Origin: Herbinix sp.
GTDB taxonomy: Bacteria; Bacillota; Clostridia; Lachnospirales; Lachnospiraceae
DNA length: 64,000 bases
Assembly (NCBI GenBank): GCA_029238935.1
Contig: JAQZBN010000005.1
Span: forward strand, 62,001 to 126,000
Reading direction: 5' to 3'
Part shown: positions 1-8,205 of the stretch, in pieces
How positions within the stretch are numbered: position 1 is the stretch's first letter
Layout of the letters: every line of letters starts with the position of its first letter
The notes under the pieces: model-generated
Told to the model about the DNA's origin: nothing
Seen by the model: only the letters and a program-made list of their open reading frames with translations
Database searches by the model: none
Made by a program: the position numbers and the translations under genes

Positions 1-67
1 TAAATAAATCTGTAACAAATCCTATGCACCACTGGTATTATACCCTAAATTCATCGAAATGTCAAAT

Positions 68-82
68 AATTGTCTGACAATT
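68..82. repeat. Short palindrome in the leading intergenic region
   Basis: Two 7-base arms, AATTGTC and GACAATT, flank a single T. The 222 bases before the first gene hold nothing else that I can assign, apart from two copies of GCGTTA shortly after the palindrome. It could be an operator for a gene to the left of the window. Confidence 0.25.
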
Positions 83-222
83 TAATGCGTTAAGGCGTTA
101 TGTACTGAAAAATATGCACATCAAATTTCTTTTTTCTTGTATATTATTATGGAATAATTTCACAGCAATAGTTCTTTCGACCTATTTGCTTACAAAATTT
201 TGCACAAAGAATATACTGATTA

Positions 223-639
223 TCAGTTAAAAACTACCGATTTATCCAAAAATTCAAGCTTTACCACAACATATGGATATGTAACTCCCTGAGACACTAA
301 ATCTTGTTGTGACGGCCCAATTAAATTCGTATCGATATAAATTGCGTTGCTGGTTAAGTACAAATCTTCTACTGCTATACTGTAACCACCGCTTTCCTGT
401 TTTCCGTATCCAACAACAATATACAGATAGTCTTTATTGGAATAGGACAATTTAAATGGGTTTTCCTTTTTCTCATCAATAATCTTCTTAAGTTCACCAG
501 GTAGATCATCATCCGACACTACGGTAAATTCCAAATCCTTAATTTTTTTAACATCGGTATCCTCCGTCTTACAGCCTACAAAACCAAGCACTGTAACTAC
601 TATCATAAGAAACAGAAACTTTTTTCGAAGCTTGTTCAT
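223..639 (-). CDS. Small secreted lipoprotein with PrcB-like C-terminal domain
   Basis: A 138-residue protein with a lipoprotein signal: basic N-terminus, hydrophobic stretch and the lipobox-like LGFVGC, so it is probably lipidated and tethered outside the membrane. The C-terminal half (YLYIVVGYGKQESGGYSIAV, then a TYPYVVVKLE ending) matches the pattern of the PrcB C-terminal domain, a small beta-rich module of secreted bacterial lipoproteins whose role is poorly known. I chose the ATG at 639 because GGAGG ends 5 bases before it; the ATG four codons upstream overlaps that site. It is monocistronic, transcribed away from the AraC gene. The family call rests on motif resemblance only. Confidence 0.7.
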   Translation of the reverse strand: MNKLRKKFLFLMIVVTVLGFVGCKTEDTDVKKIKDLEFTVVSDDDLPGELKKIIDEKKENPFKLSYSNKDYLYIVVGYGKQESGGYSIAVEDLYLTSNAIYIDTNLIGPSQQDLVSQGVTYPYVVVKLEFLDKSVVFN

Positions 640-791
640 GTTAACCTCCATAGAGAAATTACTTATTAAATTCTATGTATAGACAAGGAAAAACATTCAA
701 GCATATCCGTATTTTTCGTAGTTATCAAACGAAGCGATACACATAACGGCTATTTAAATGATTAAATTACGTTTATTTGAAAATAAATATT

Positions 792-800
792 TGATATACT
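792..800 (+). promoter_or_regulatory. Extended -10 promoter ahead of the AraC gene
   Basis: TGA followed by TATACT gives a TGn-type extended -10 element. No convincing -35 lies 17 bases upstream, which is tolerated for extended -10 promoters. It would drive the AraC-family gene with a leader of about 125 bases. Confidence 0.35.
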
Positions 801-832
801 GGAACAATAGCAAGAAAATATAAAGGAGGTTA

Positions 833-859
833 ATGGAAGTAGATATCATAAAAATCTAG
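833..859 (+). CDS. Possible 8-codon upstream ORF
   Basis: A perfect AAAGGAGG (823-830 region) stands three bases before an ATG that opens an 8-codon frame (MEVDIIKI) and then TAG, 75 bases before the AraC start. It may be a leader peptide or the remains of a lost gene. The Shine-Dalgarno sequence is far better than chance, but the product is too short for any homology argument. Confidence 0.25.
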   Translation: MEVDIIKI

Positions 860-933
860 TCTAATCTTCACAACTTATGATAAAAAAATATAGAAACTTT
901 TCATTATAATTATTGTGGAAGGAGGGATACAAC

Positions 934-1833
934 ATGTATGAATGGGTCAAAGCAATACAAAGGATGATTGACTGGATTGAGGATCATGTAGAAGATAATC
1001 CGACGCTTTCAAAAATGTCATCACAAATTGGCTATTCGACTTTTTATTGTTCTGTTCAATTTCATCAAATAGTCGGAATGACGTTGAAAAGCTATATTGC
1101 AGGGCGACGTTTATGCAAGGCGACGCTTGCTGTGAGGGATACAAAAGAAAGACTTATCGATATCGCTGTAGAGTATGGCTTTTCATCACAGGGTGCTCTG
1201 ACGAGAGCATTCAAAGATGCTTATGGTTGTACACCGGCAGCATATAGAAAAAAGCCAGTACCGATCCCGTTGTCCATAAAAAAAGTTGTATTAAATCCTT
1301 CACATTTTATTGAGAAAGGTGATCTTGTTATGAGTGAACGCATCGTAAGTAATCCTTTTATTTGGATGGAGCATATCCCAGCTCATAAGTTTATTGGAAT
1401 ATGGGATATTAATGCAAAAGGTTATTGGGATTTTGAAAAACGTAAAGATTTTGATGAGCTTGAGGGTTTCCTCGAGAGTATGCGTCCTGTGATGCACCCT
1501 ATTGTCTGGGCACATACAGCTGGTTGGTTTTATGAGCATGGTCATAAAGGTTATTTTTATGGAGTGGGCGTTTCCATTGATTATGACGGTGAGATTCCAA
1601 AGGGGTTTGAGATCAGAGAATTCCCTGAAAGTTATTATATGGTATTCTGTCATCCTTCCTTTGATTATTTGAATGACAATGGTGAGGTAATGAGGAGAGT
1701 TGAAGATTTAGCATGGAATTATGACCCCAAAGTACGAGGCTACCAATGGAACGAGGATTTTTGCCAAGACTATCAAAGGCATTGCCCTGGGGATAGAGGA
1801 TATGAAGTGTTGCGACCAGTTAAAAAACTATAA
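934..1833 (+). CDS. AraC-family transcriptional regulator with GyrI-like effector domain
   Basis: A 299-residue regulator. Residues of about 1-105 form the two AraC/XylS helix-turn-helix units (ending SSQGALTRAFKDAYGCTPAAYRK). The remainder, about 140-299, resembles the GyrI-like/BacR effector-binding domain that senses small or hydrophobic molecules in SoxS/Rob/BmrR relatives. The ATG at 934 follows AAGGAGG by 8 bases; a TTG seven codons upstream has no site of its own. It stands alone between the PrcB-like gene and clpB, so its target cannot be read from context. The combination of N-terminal HTH and C-terminal GyrI-like domain is common in clostridia. Confidence 0.85.
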   Translation: MYEWVKAIQRMIDWIEDHVEDNPTLSKMSSQIGYSTFYCSVQFHQIVGMTLKSYIAGRRLCKATLAVRDTKERLIDIAVEYGFSSQGALTRAFKDAYGCTPAAYRKKPVPIPLSIKKVVLNPSHFIEKGDLVMSERIVSNPFIWMEHIPAHKFIGIWDINAKGYWDFEKRKDFDELEGFLESMRPVMHPIVWAHTAGWFYEHGHKGYFYGVGVSIDYDGEIPKGFEIREFPESYYMVFCHPSFDYLNDNGEVMRRVEDLAWNYDPKVRGYQWNEDFCQDYQRHCPGDRGYEVLRPVKKL

Positions 1834-1886
1834 AAGAATAAAACTATATAGTATATAAATCATCGTTATCGTATGGGTTTATACAA

Positions 1887-1916
1887 CGAACCAGACTGGA
1901 TTATCCGTCTGGTTCG
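1887..1916 (+). terminator. Terminator-like hairpin after the AraC gene
   Basis: A perfect 10-bp stem (CGAACCAGAC with GTCTGGTTCG) and a 10-base loop, followed by only a weak T-rich stretch. It lies between a plus-strand gene and the end of clpB on the other strand, so it may serve either. Confidence 0.5.
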
Positions 1917-2039
1917 CTATTATCAAGATATTAATAAACCCTTCGTATTAATAATAAATTTGTAGAATGAATATATTTAGCGTTATGAAACTCTTTCGTG
2001 AAAAAAATCAAACGGTTCTATCAGGGTTCGTTTATTACA

Positions 2040-4628
2040 TTATAACCTCTTTACTTGAGCTATTAGATTATTATTTTGCTCATCGATTTCAATCGTATCG
2101 CCGACATGCACTTGATCACTGAGTATGAGTCTTGCACTTAATGTCTCCACATTCTTCTGCAGGAATCTCTTTAATGGCCTTGCTCCATAGATGGGATCAT
2201 ATGCCTTGGTAACGATAAAATCCTTTGCCCTATCCGTAATGGAGATGGTAATCTCTTTATCTTCCAGCCTTTTGTTGAGACCAACAATCAGGAGTTTTAT
2301 AATAGCTCCGATGTTCTCCTTGGTCAGTGGCTTAAATAGAATGATTTCATCCAAGCGATTTAAGAACTCCGGTCGGAAGGCTGTACGCAAATCATTCATG
2401 ACCATATCCTCACATCTGCTGCTGATTTCCCCATTTTCTTCGATCCCTTCCAAAAGATAGCGGGAACCGATATTGGAGGTCATAATAAGAATCGTATTCT
2501 TAAAGTCAACTGTTCTACCCTGGGAATCAGTTATTCTTCCATCATCTAAGACCTGAAGCAGTACGTTAAAGACATCCGGATGGGCTTTCTCCACTTCATC
2601 AAAGAGAACTACCGCATAGGGCTTGCGTCTGACTGCTTCGGTTAACTGTCCTCCCTCTTCATAGCCTACATATCCGGGAGGAGCACCAATTAATCTTGCT
2701 ACGGAGTGTTTCTCCATATACTCACTCATATCAATACGAACCATATTCTGTTCATTGTCAAAGAGGCTTTCTGCCAAAGCTTTCGCTAACTCTGTCTTTC
2801 CAACACCGGTAGGACCTAAGAATAAAAAAGAACCGATTGGTTTACTAGGGTCTTTAATTCCAGCCTTTGACCTCAGGATGGCATCCGAGACCTTCTCCAC
2901 GCCTTCCTCCTGACCAACCACTCTCCTGTGCAGTTCATCATTTAGATGAAGCGTCTTATTTCTCTCACTTTCCGTTAGCTTTGTAACAGGAATACCAGTC
3001 CATCGGGAGATAATCTTGGCGATCTCCTCTTCACTGACATTCTCATGTACCAACATGTCTTCTTCTTTTCGTACTCGTTCTTCCTCTGTTGCCAGTTGCT
3101 TTTGCAGCTGTGGAAGTCTGCCATATTTTAATTCTGCAGCCTTATTCAGATCATAGTTTCTCTCCGCAACTTGGATTTCATTATTTAGTTCTTCCAAGGC
3201 TTCTCGTAACTTCTGAACCTTTTCTAAGGATGCTTTCTCATTATCCCATCTTGCCTTTAAAGAAGCAAAGGTTTCTCTAAGCTCTGCTAATTCTCTCTGA
3301 AGATCATTTAACCGGTCTGCACTCAGTCGATCCGTCTCCTTCTTTAACGCAGCTTCTTCAATCTCAATCTGCATAATTCTTCTTTGCAGATCATCTAATT
3401 CCGTAGGCATGGAATCGAGCTCTGTCTTAATGAGAGCACAGGCTTCATCCACTAAATCGATCGCTTTGTCCGGTAAAAAGCGGTCCGAAATATAGCGATT
3501 TGATAAGGTTGCCGCACTTACTAGCGCGCTATCAGTAATTTTTACTCCGTGGAATACTTCATACCGCTCCTTTAACCCTCTTAAGATGGAGATGGTATCC
3601 TCCACGGTTGGCTCTTCTACCATAACCGGTTGGAAACGCCGTTCTAGAGCGGCATCTTTCTCAATATATAACCGGTATTCATTCAGTGTAGTAGCACCAA
3701 TGCAATGCAGTTCACCACGGGCTAACATAGGTTTTAGCATATTCCCGGCATCCATAGCGCCATCGGTTTTCCCAGCACCAACTATGGTATGAAGTTCATC
3801 GACAAAGAGAATGATTTGACCTTCGCTTTTCTTTACCTCATCCAGAACAGCTTTCAAACGTTCTTCAAACTCACCACGGTATTTTGCGCCGGCTACCAAC
3901 GCTCCCATATCAAGAGCAAAAAGTTTCTTATCTTTTAAACCTTCCGGCACGTCTCCTCTGACAATTCTTTGTGCTAGTCCCTCTACCACTGCTGTCTTAC
4001 CAACACCAGGCTCACCAATTAACACGGGGTTATTTTTAGTCTTTCTTGATAATATCCGTATTACATTCCGAATTTCACTATCTCTACCAATCACAGGATC
4101 TAATTTTTGATCTTTAGCCCTAGCCACCAAGTCGTAACCGTATTTTTCCAAGGTATCATAAGTTGCTTCCGGGTTGTCACTTACTACTCTTTGATTACCG
4201 CGAACCGTCTGTAATGCCTGTAAAAATCGTTCCCGATTAATACGGAAGTCTTCAAATAACGCCTTTACCTGCTTATTAGGCTGCCTTAGCATACTTAAGA
4301 AGAGATGCTCTACCGATACATAGGAATCACCCATCTGCTTTGCTTCATTTTCCGCATTGATTAAGCTCTTATTTAAGTCATTACTGATGAATACCTGACC
4401 TCCGGATACCTTCGGACGTTTATTTAAGAGGCCCTTCACCTGAGCGGTGAATACATCCGTATTGATCTCCATTTTATCGAGCAATTTCTTAATTAGACTA
4501 TCATTCAGTGATAGAAGGCAATACAGCAAATGCTCTACATCAATTTCCTGATGTCCATATTCATAGGCAAGGCTTTCGCAATCCTGCACTGCCTGCATTG
4601 AGTTTTGGGTGAATTTATTAATATTCAT
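2040..4628 (-). CDS. clpB: ATP-dependent disaggregase ClpB
   Basis: The 862-residue Hsp100 disaggregase, which threads aggregated proteins through a hexameric ring with DnaK. It has an N-terminal Clp repeat domain (about 1-145), AAA+ module 1 with Walker A GEPGVGKT at about 205-212, a long coiled-coil middle domain (about 405-525, charged, with several heptad-like stretches), AAA+ module 2 with GPTGVGKT, and a C-terminal D2-small domain. The middle domain separates ClpB from ClpC. Length fits the family (857-866). I chose the ATG at 4628, behind AGGAGGAG; an ATG 18 codons upstream lies inside the leader. No CIRCE or CtsR box was found upstream, so control may be by the housekeeping promoter alone. 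Confidence 0.97.
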   Translation of the reverse strand: MNINKFTQNSMQAVQDCESLAYEYGHQEIDVEHLLYCLLSLNDSLIKKLLDKMEINTDVFTAQVKGLLNKRPKVSGGQVFISNDLNKSLINAENEAKQMGDSYVSVEHLFLSMLRQPNKQVKALFEDFRINRERFLQALQTVRGNQRVVSDNPEATYDTLEKYGYDLVARAKDQKLDPVIGRDSEIRNVIRILSRKTKNNPVLIGEPGVGKTAVVEGLAQRIVRGDVPEGLKDKKLFALDMGALVAGAKYRGEFEERLKAVLDEVKKSEGQIILFVDELHTIVGAGKTDGAMDAGNMLKPMLARGELHCIGATTLNEYRLYIEKDAALERRFQPVMVEEPTVEDTISILRGLKERYEVFHGVKITDSALVSAATLSNRYISDRFLPDKAIDLVDEACALIKTELDSMPTELDDLQRRIMQIEIEEAALKKETDRLSADRLNDLQRELAELRETFASLKARWDNEKASLEKVQKLREALEELNNEIQVAERNYDLNKAAELKYGRLPQLQKQLATEEERVRKEEDMLVHENVSEEEIAKIISRWTGIPVTKLTESERNKTLHLNDELHRRVVGQEEGVEKVSDAILRSKAGIKDPSKPIGSFLFLGPTGVGKTELAKALAESLFDNEQNMVRIDMSEYMEKHSVARLIGAPPGYVGYEEGGQLTEAVRRKPYAVVLFDEVEKAHPDVFNVLLQVLDDGRITDSQGRTVDFKNTILIMTSNIGSRYLLEGIEENGEISSRCEDMVMNDLRTAFRPEFLNRLDEIILFKPLTKENIGAIIKLLIVGLNKRLEDKEITISITDRAKDFIVTKAYDPIYGARPLKRFLQKNVETLSARLILSDQVHVGDTIEIDEQNNNLIAQVKRL

Positions 4629-4680
4629 TGTACTCCTCCTTATAATCTTTATATCAACATTCCTTGTTTGTTCTATAACC

Positions 4681-4709
4681 AATATAACACCTAGAATTCA
4701 AAAATGCAA
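4681..4709 (-). promoter_or_regulatory. Sigma-A-type promoter of clpB
   Basis: On the minus strand TTGCAT and TATATT are separated by exactly 17 bases, about 50 bases before the clpB start. Both hexamers differ from consensus by one or two bases. Confidence 0.6.
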
Positions 4710-4832
4710 GTATTACTAAAAAATATATTTATGTCCTGCGATGCGATCCATCAAACTTTTGTACGATCTATTGTAGCATCTCTTTACAGACGGAATATAA
4801 TGATTATAGTCTAAATGAAAGGAAGTGTTCCT

Positions 4833-5402
4833 TTGGCTATCAAGATTTTTATAGATCAAGGTCACAATCCTAGTGGATATTTCAATAGTGGTGCAGAAGC
4901 GAATGGTGTGACTGAATCAGAAGTAAATTATCAGGTGGGCATCTATTTACGTAACCTTTTAAACAATGATCCTCGTTTTGAAGCTCGTGTATCCAGGCCA
5001 ACTCCTACAACCGTTCTAGGAACCAACAATTCTACCAGTTTGCAAGAAAGAGTTCGAATGGCTAACGAATGGCCGGCAAATTATTTCATTAGTATTCATT
5101 GCAATGCCAATCCAAATCCCGCTATCAACGGAACAGAGGTTTATATCTATCAATACAATACCCAGGCAAACTGGCTAGCACAGCAAGTTATGAACGGTAT
5201 CACTCAGAATGTAGGCACGAGTAATAATGGAATTCGACTAAACCAGTCCCTCTATGTATTACGGCGGACGAACATGCCCTCCATTTTAGTAGAATTAGCT
5301 TATTTAACAAATACAGCGGATGCACAAAAGCTCAGAGATAATCAATACGGTTTTGCTTATGGTATCTATCTTGGAATTATGAGGTATTTTGGTTTTGCCT
5401 GA
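4833..5402 (+). CDS. N-acetylmuramoyl-L-alanine amidase (Amidase_3), leaderless
   Basis: A 189-residue zinc amidase that cuts the lactyl-amide bond between muramic acid and the stem peptide. The Amidase_3 landmarks are all present: DQGHNP (zinc His), the following GAEANG / TESE segment (zinc Glu), SIHCNA (zinc His) and LVELAYL (catalytic Glu). The catalytic domain fills the whole protein, with no signal peptide and no wall-binding repeats, so it probably acts after lysis of the mother cell, or needs another route out, as for CwlC-like or endolysin-like amidases. The start is TTG at 4833, seven bases after AAAGGAAG; the in-frame ATG at 4815 lies upstream of that site. A TATAAT box lies at 4796-4801. 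Confidence 0.88.
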   Translation: MAIKIFIDQGHNPSGYFNSGAEANGVTESEVNYQVGIYLRNLLNNDPRFEARVSRPTPTTVLGTNNSTSLQERVRMANEWPANYFISIHCNANPNPAINGTEVYIYQYNTQANWLAQQVMNGITQNVGTSNNGIRLNQSLYVLRRTNMPSILVELAYLTNTADAQKLRDNQYGFAYGIYLGIMRYFGFA

Positions 5403-5420
5403 GAACCATGTAACACTATG

Positions 5421-5514
5421 AATAGTCGGTGACTTTGAACTGCTCCTCTTCTGGTAAATAGTTATATACTAACTACTACCATCGGAGCAGTTCACTTAAG
5501 GCACAGCGACTATT
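5421..5514 (+). terminator. Very long nested hairpin ending in a T run
   Basis: An almost completely self-complementary 94-base segment: outer arms AATAGTCG/CGACTATT, a middle 11-bp stem (5436-5446 with 5484-5494), then GGTA/TACC and TAGTTA/TAACTA around a 5-base loop. Five T residues follow the outer arm. It fits a terminator for the amidase gene but is longer than needed. The rest of this 311-base gap holds a 14-bp perfect palindrome (5555-5568) and no gene. Confidence 0.6.
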
Positions 5515-5713
5515 TTTCCTTTGACTTTACTTAATGACTCTTTTTCATATTCATATAACATATGTTATTAGTCTCTCTTACTATTATTCGCTCTTCTAAA
5601 GTTTGTATTAATTTAAACTTTATTCAAGTGCTTTTCCATCATTAGAATTCAATCAGTAGTAAGATATTTTTTTGGTTGCTGGCATATATTATTAAAAAAA
5701 ATAGGTGCTTTTT

Positions 5714-7000
5714 ATGATAAATCATGTGGTGCAAATAGGTGATACTTTAGAATCAATTGCTAGCCAGTACAATACCACTAGCACAAGATTAAGCAAAGAT
5801 AATAATATACCGCCAAATTATACTTTGAATATAGGTCAGGCAATCATGATTGTCCCACCTTCACAGACTCATATAGTAAAAGAAGGTGACACAATCAACA
5901 GCATATCAGAGACATATGGAACCACTGTATTGCAAATATTCAGAAATAACCCCCAACTTTCCGATCGAAAAAATTTACTTGTTGGAGAGGAATTAGTAAT
6001 CAGTTATCCCCAAAATAGAGATATTGATGTTATAGGTTATTCAACGACATTTATCAGTGAACCTATTCTAATAAAGACTTTACCTTTCCTAACATATTTA
6101 TTTATATTAAATTACAAAGTAAACTCCTTAGGAAATATCTCCGATCTTGATGATCAAAATATCATACGGCTTGCGCATGATTACTGTGTTGCTCCAATTA
6201 TGTTCGTATCTGCTATGACCGAAACAGGAAGGGGCAGTTATGCCACCACCCATGCCATCATTACCAATATGGATGTTCAAAATCAATTTATCGAGAATGC
6301 TTTGATCATGATAAAATCAAAAGGCTTTGCCGGGATAAATTTAGCTTTTTATAGTATCCTGCCAGAGGATCTTCCCTTATATGTCGAACTGGTATCAAGA
6401 ATTACAAATCGTTTCAATCAGGAAGGATTTGAAGTATTCTTAACATTAACACCACAAACTACCGGTTATAAAACCGGAATTCCTTATGATAAAACATATT
6501 TTGCAGACTTTGGTAGAGCGACAAATAAAGTAATTTTGATCACATATCTATGGCAACATGGATTTATCCCTCAGCTTTCCCAGACGACAGTTAGCTTTTA
6601 TAAAGAATATTTGGACTTTGTGATTACTCAAATACCTGCTGATAAAATATATATTGGGATTTCCAGAATCGCCTATGATTGGGAAATTCCTTATGTGGAA
6701 GGAGAGACCGAAGGAGTGGCCTTAACCAATGCAAGCGCTCTAAATCTCGCTAATCAGCTGGGTTCTACCATATTGTATGATGAAGTTACTCAAACTCCGT
6801 ATTTTTACTATGTATCCCTCGGTGTAGATCATTTTGTCTGGTTCAAAGATTCCAGATCTATTAATTCACTCTTAAATCTTGTTGATTATTATGGATTAGC
6901 CGGAGTTGCTGTGTGGAATATCATGTACTATAATTCTCAAACCTGGTTATCGATTAATGCTCAATATGATATAAATACAAATATAGAATGTGAACCTTAA
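5714..7000 (+). CDS. LysM-GH18 spore-wall-type protein, catalytic motif lost
   Basis: A 428-residue protein with the layout of SleL/YaaH spore-cortex N-acetylglucosaminidases: two LysM repeats (about 3-48 and 52-98) and a GH18-like barrel (about 105-425). There is no signal peptide, as in SleL. The LysM units should bind glycan strands. However, where GH18 enzymes carry DGxxxDxE, this protein reads AGINLAFY at 206-213: the acidic catalytic pair is Ala211 and Tyr213. It is therefore likely a glycan-binding pseudoenzyme, unless the alignment is shifted. The ATG at 5714 lies 6 bases after AGGTG; a GTG three codons earlier is also possible. The inverted paralogue lies 3.3 kb downstream. Confidence 0.85.
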   Translation: MINHVVQIGDTLESIASQYNTTSTRLSKDNNIPPNYTLNIGQAIMIVPPSQTHIVKEGDTINSISETYGTTVLQIFRNNPQLSDRKNLLVGEELVISYPQNRDIDVIGYSTTFISEPILIKTLPFLTYLFILNYKVNSLGNISDLDDQNIIRLAHDYCVAPIMFVSAMTETGRGSYATTHAIITNMDVQNQFIENALIMIKSKGFAGINLAFYSILPEDLPLYVELVSRITNRFNQEGFEVFLTLTPQTTGYKTGIPYDKTYFADFGRATNKVILITYLWQHGFIPQLSQTTVSFYKEYLDFVITQIPADKIYIGISRIAYDWEIPYVEGETEGVALTNASALNLANQLGSTILYDEVTQTPYFYYVSLGVDHFVWFKDSRSINSLLNLVDYYGLAGVAVWNIMYYNSQTWLSINAQYDINTNIECEP

Positions 7001-7102
7001 AAAATTTTCCTCGATCCATCCTATCCTCAATTATATTAATAAATCTTTTGTGATATTTCTAATTTCAAGCAGTGCATCGACGAAACTTATACCCACGTAT
7101 AA

Positions 7103-7134
7103 AAAAGAACAGACGAAAACTTCTGTTCTTTTCT
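7103..7134 (+). terminator. Intrinsic terminator after the first LysM-GH18 gene
   Basis: A perfect 11-bp stem (AAAAGAACAGA with TCTGTTCTTTT) with an 8-base loop and a T-rich tail, about 100 bases after the stop codon. A small open frame running across it is not credible. Confidence 0.8.
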
Positions 7135-7236
7135 TAAAGCTTAAAATAAATCATACCAACTTTGTACTCTCCTACGCTGCTCTTATTCACCCTTCTCCAT
7201 CTAATTGATACTGACCAAAGAAAACAGGATAGATCA

Positions 7237-7309
7237 TACTATTACAATAGTACGGTGTGAGTATTCTTAACAATACCTGCCTAATAAGTTTCTTTAAAAT
7301 AATAGTACG
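7237..7309. promoter_or_regulatory. Palindrome and direct repeat upstream of the two-component operon
   Basis: TACTATT and AATAGTA form a 7-bp inverted repeat around AC (7237-7252). The nine bases AATAGTACG at 7246-7254 recur at 7301-7309, 55 bases later or roughly five helical turns. OmpR-type regulators often bind direct repeats, so this may be the site of autoregulation. No protein-binding evidence exists. Confidence 0.35.
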
Positions 7310-7372
7310 ATACACTCTATATGAGAAAGTCATTATTTAACATTCCATCTTCTTCCAACTTTTCTTCTATCA

Positions 7373-7381
7373 TGGTATAAT
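7373..7381 (+). promoter_or_regulatory. Extended -10 promoter of the two-component operon
   Basis: TGG directly before TATAAT makes an ideal TGn extended -10. The matching -35 region is poor. It lies about 140 bases before the response regulator and downstream of the repeated AATAGTACG motif. Confidence 0.45.
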
Positions 7382-7518
7382 CTCTATACATGCTCTCATC
7401 GTATGTCTATAGCTATATCAGTTTGAAAGCAGAATGCGTAAACCCATCATAATCAGATTTCGAAGGACATAAAGAAGTCATATCAGCATAATAAAATTGA
7501 AGCGAAAGGAGGTATTCT

Positions 7519-8205
7519 ATGACCAATCAAATTCTTTTGGTAGAAGATGATCTAAAACTTCAGGAGATTGTAAGTGACTATTTTATCAGCAAGGGGTGTG
7601 ACATTACCTGTGTAAGTGGAGGTATTGATGCAATGAATGTTATAAGTCAACATGAGTTTCATCTAATTCTACTTGATATTATGCTGCCGAGAGGTAACGG
7701 GTATGATGTATGCAAGGAAATACGAAAAACAAGAGACATTCCAATTATCTTTGTAACAGCAAAAAGTGAGGAAGAAGATCAACTAAACGGATTTTCCTTA
7801 GGTGCGGATGACTATGTGATAAAGCCATTTTCTCTTCCTGTTCTTTATGCGAAGGTAATCGCTTTAATTAACCGTACCCATGGACAAGTTCTGTCCCCTA
7901 ATGTGAAAGTAGGAAATATTGAGGTAGACATTAATCAGAGAATTCTTTATATTCACAACAAAAAAGTTGTGGTTCCTCCTAAGGAGTATGATCTATTGCT
8001 ATTTCTTATCATGAATAAAACTCGTATATTTACGAGGGAGCAATTGTTAATTCGTTTCTGGGGATATGATTTTGACGGAAGTGACAGAGTTGTGGACAGT
8101 CATATCAAAAAGCTGCGAAAAGCCTTAGGTCCATGCGCTTCTTATATAAAGACCATATTAAAAGTTGGATATAAATTGGAGGTGGCAAATTATGAAGAAG
8201 TCTAA
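7519..8205 (+). CDS. OmpR/PhoB-family response regulator
   Basis: A 228-residue DNA-binding response regulator. The receiver domain (about 1-115) has the acidic pair at Glu9-Asp11, the phosphoacceptor Asp53 in LLDIMLP, Thr80 and Lys102. The C-terminal winged helix (about 128-225) has the typical PPKEYDLLLFL and SDRVVDSHIKKLRKAL signatures. A strong AAAGGAGG precedes the ATG. The histidine kinase gene overlaps its end by 14 bases, so the two are co-transcribed and translationally coupled. The sequence resembles VanR-type regulators. Targets may include the neighbouring cell-wall-binding LysM proteins, which is a guess from position only. Confidence 0.93.
   Translation: MTNQILLVEDDLKLQEIVSDYFISKGCDITCVSGGIDAMNVISQHEFHLILLDIMLPRGNGYDVCKEIRKTRDIPIIFVTAKSEEEDQLNGFSLGADDYVIKPFSLPVLYAKVIALINRTHGQVLSPNVKVGNIEVDINQRILYIHNKKVVVPPKEYDLLLFLIMNKTRIFTREQLLIRFWGYDFDGSDRVVDSHIKKLRKALGPCASYIKTILKVGYKLEVANYEEV

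Noticed and set aside
4629-4760. CIRCE or CtsR operator upstream of clpB
   Set aside because: Neither the TTAGCACTC inverted repeat nor tandem GGTCAAA boxes are present.
6990-7208. 72-codon open frame after the first LysM-GH18 gene
   Set aside because: It runs through the transcription terminator, has no ribosome binding site and has random composition.
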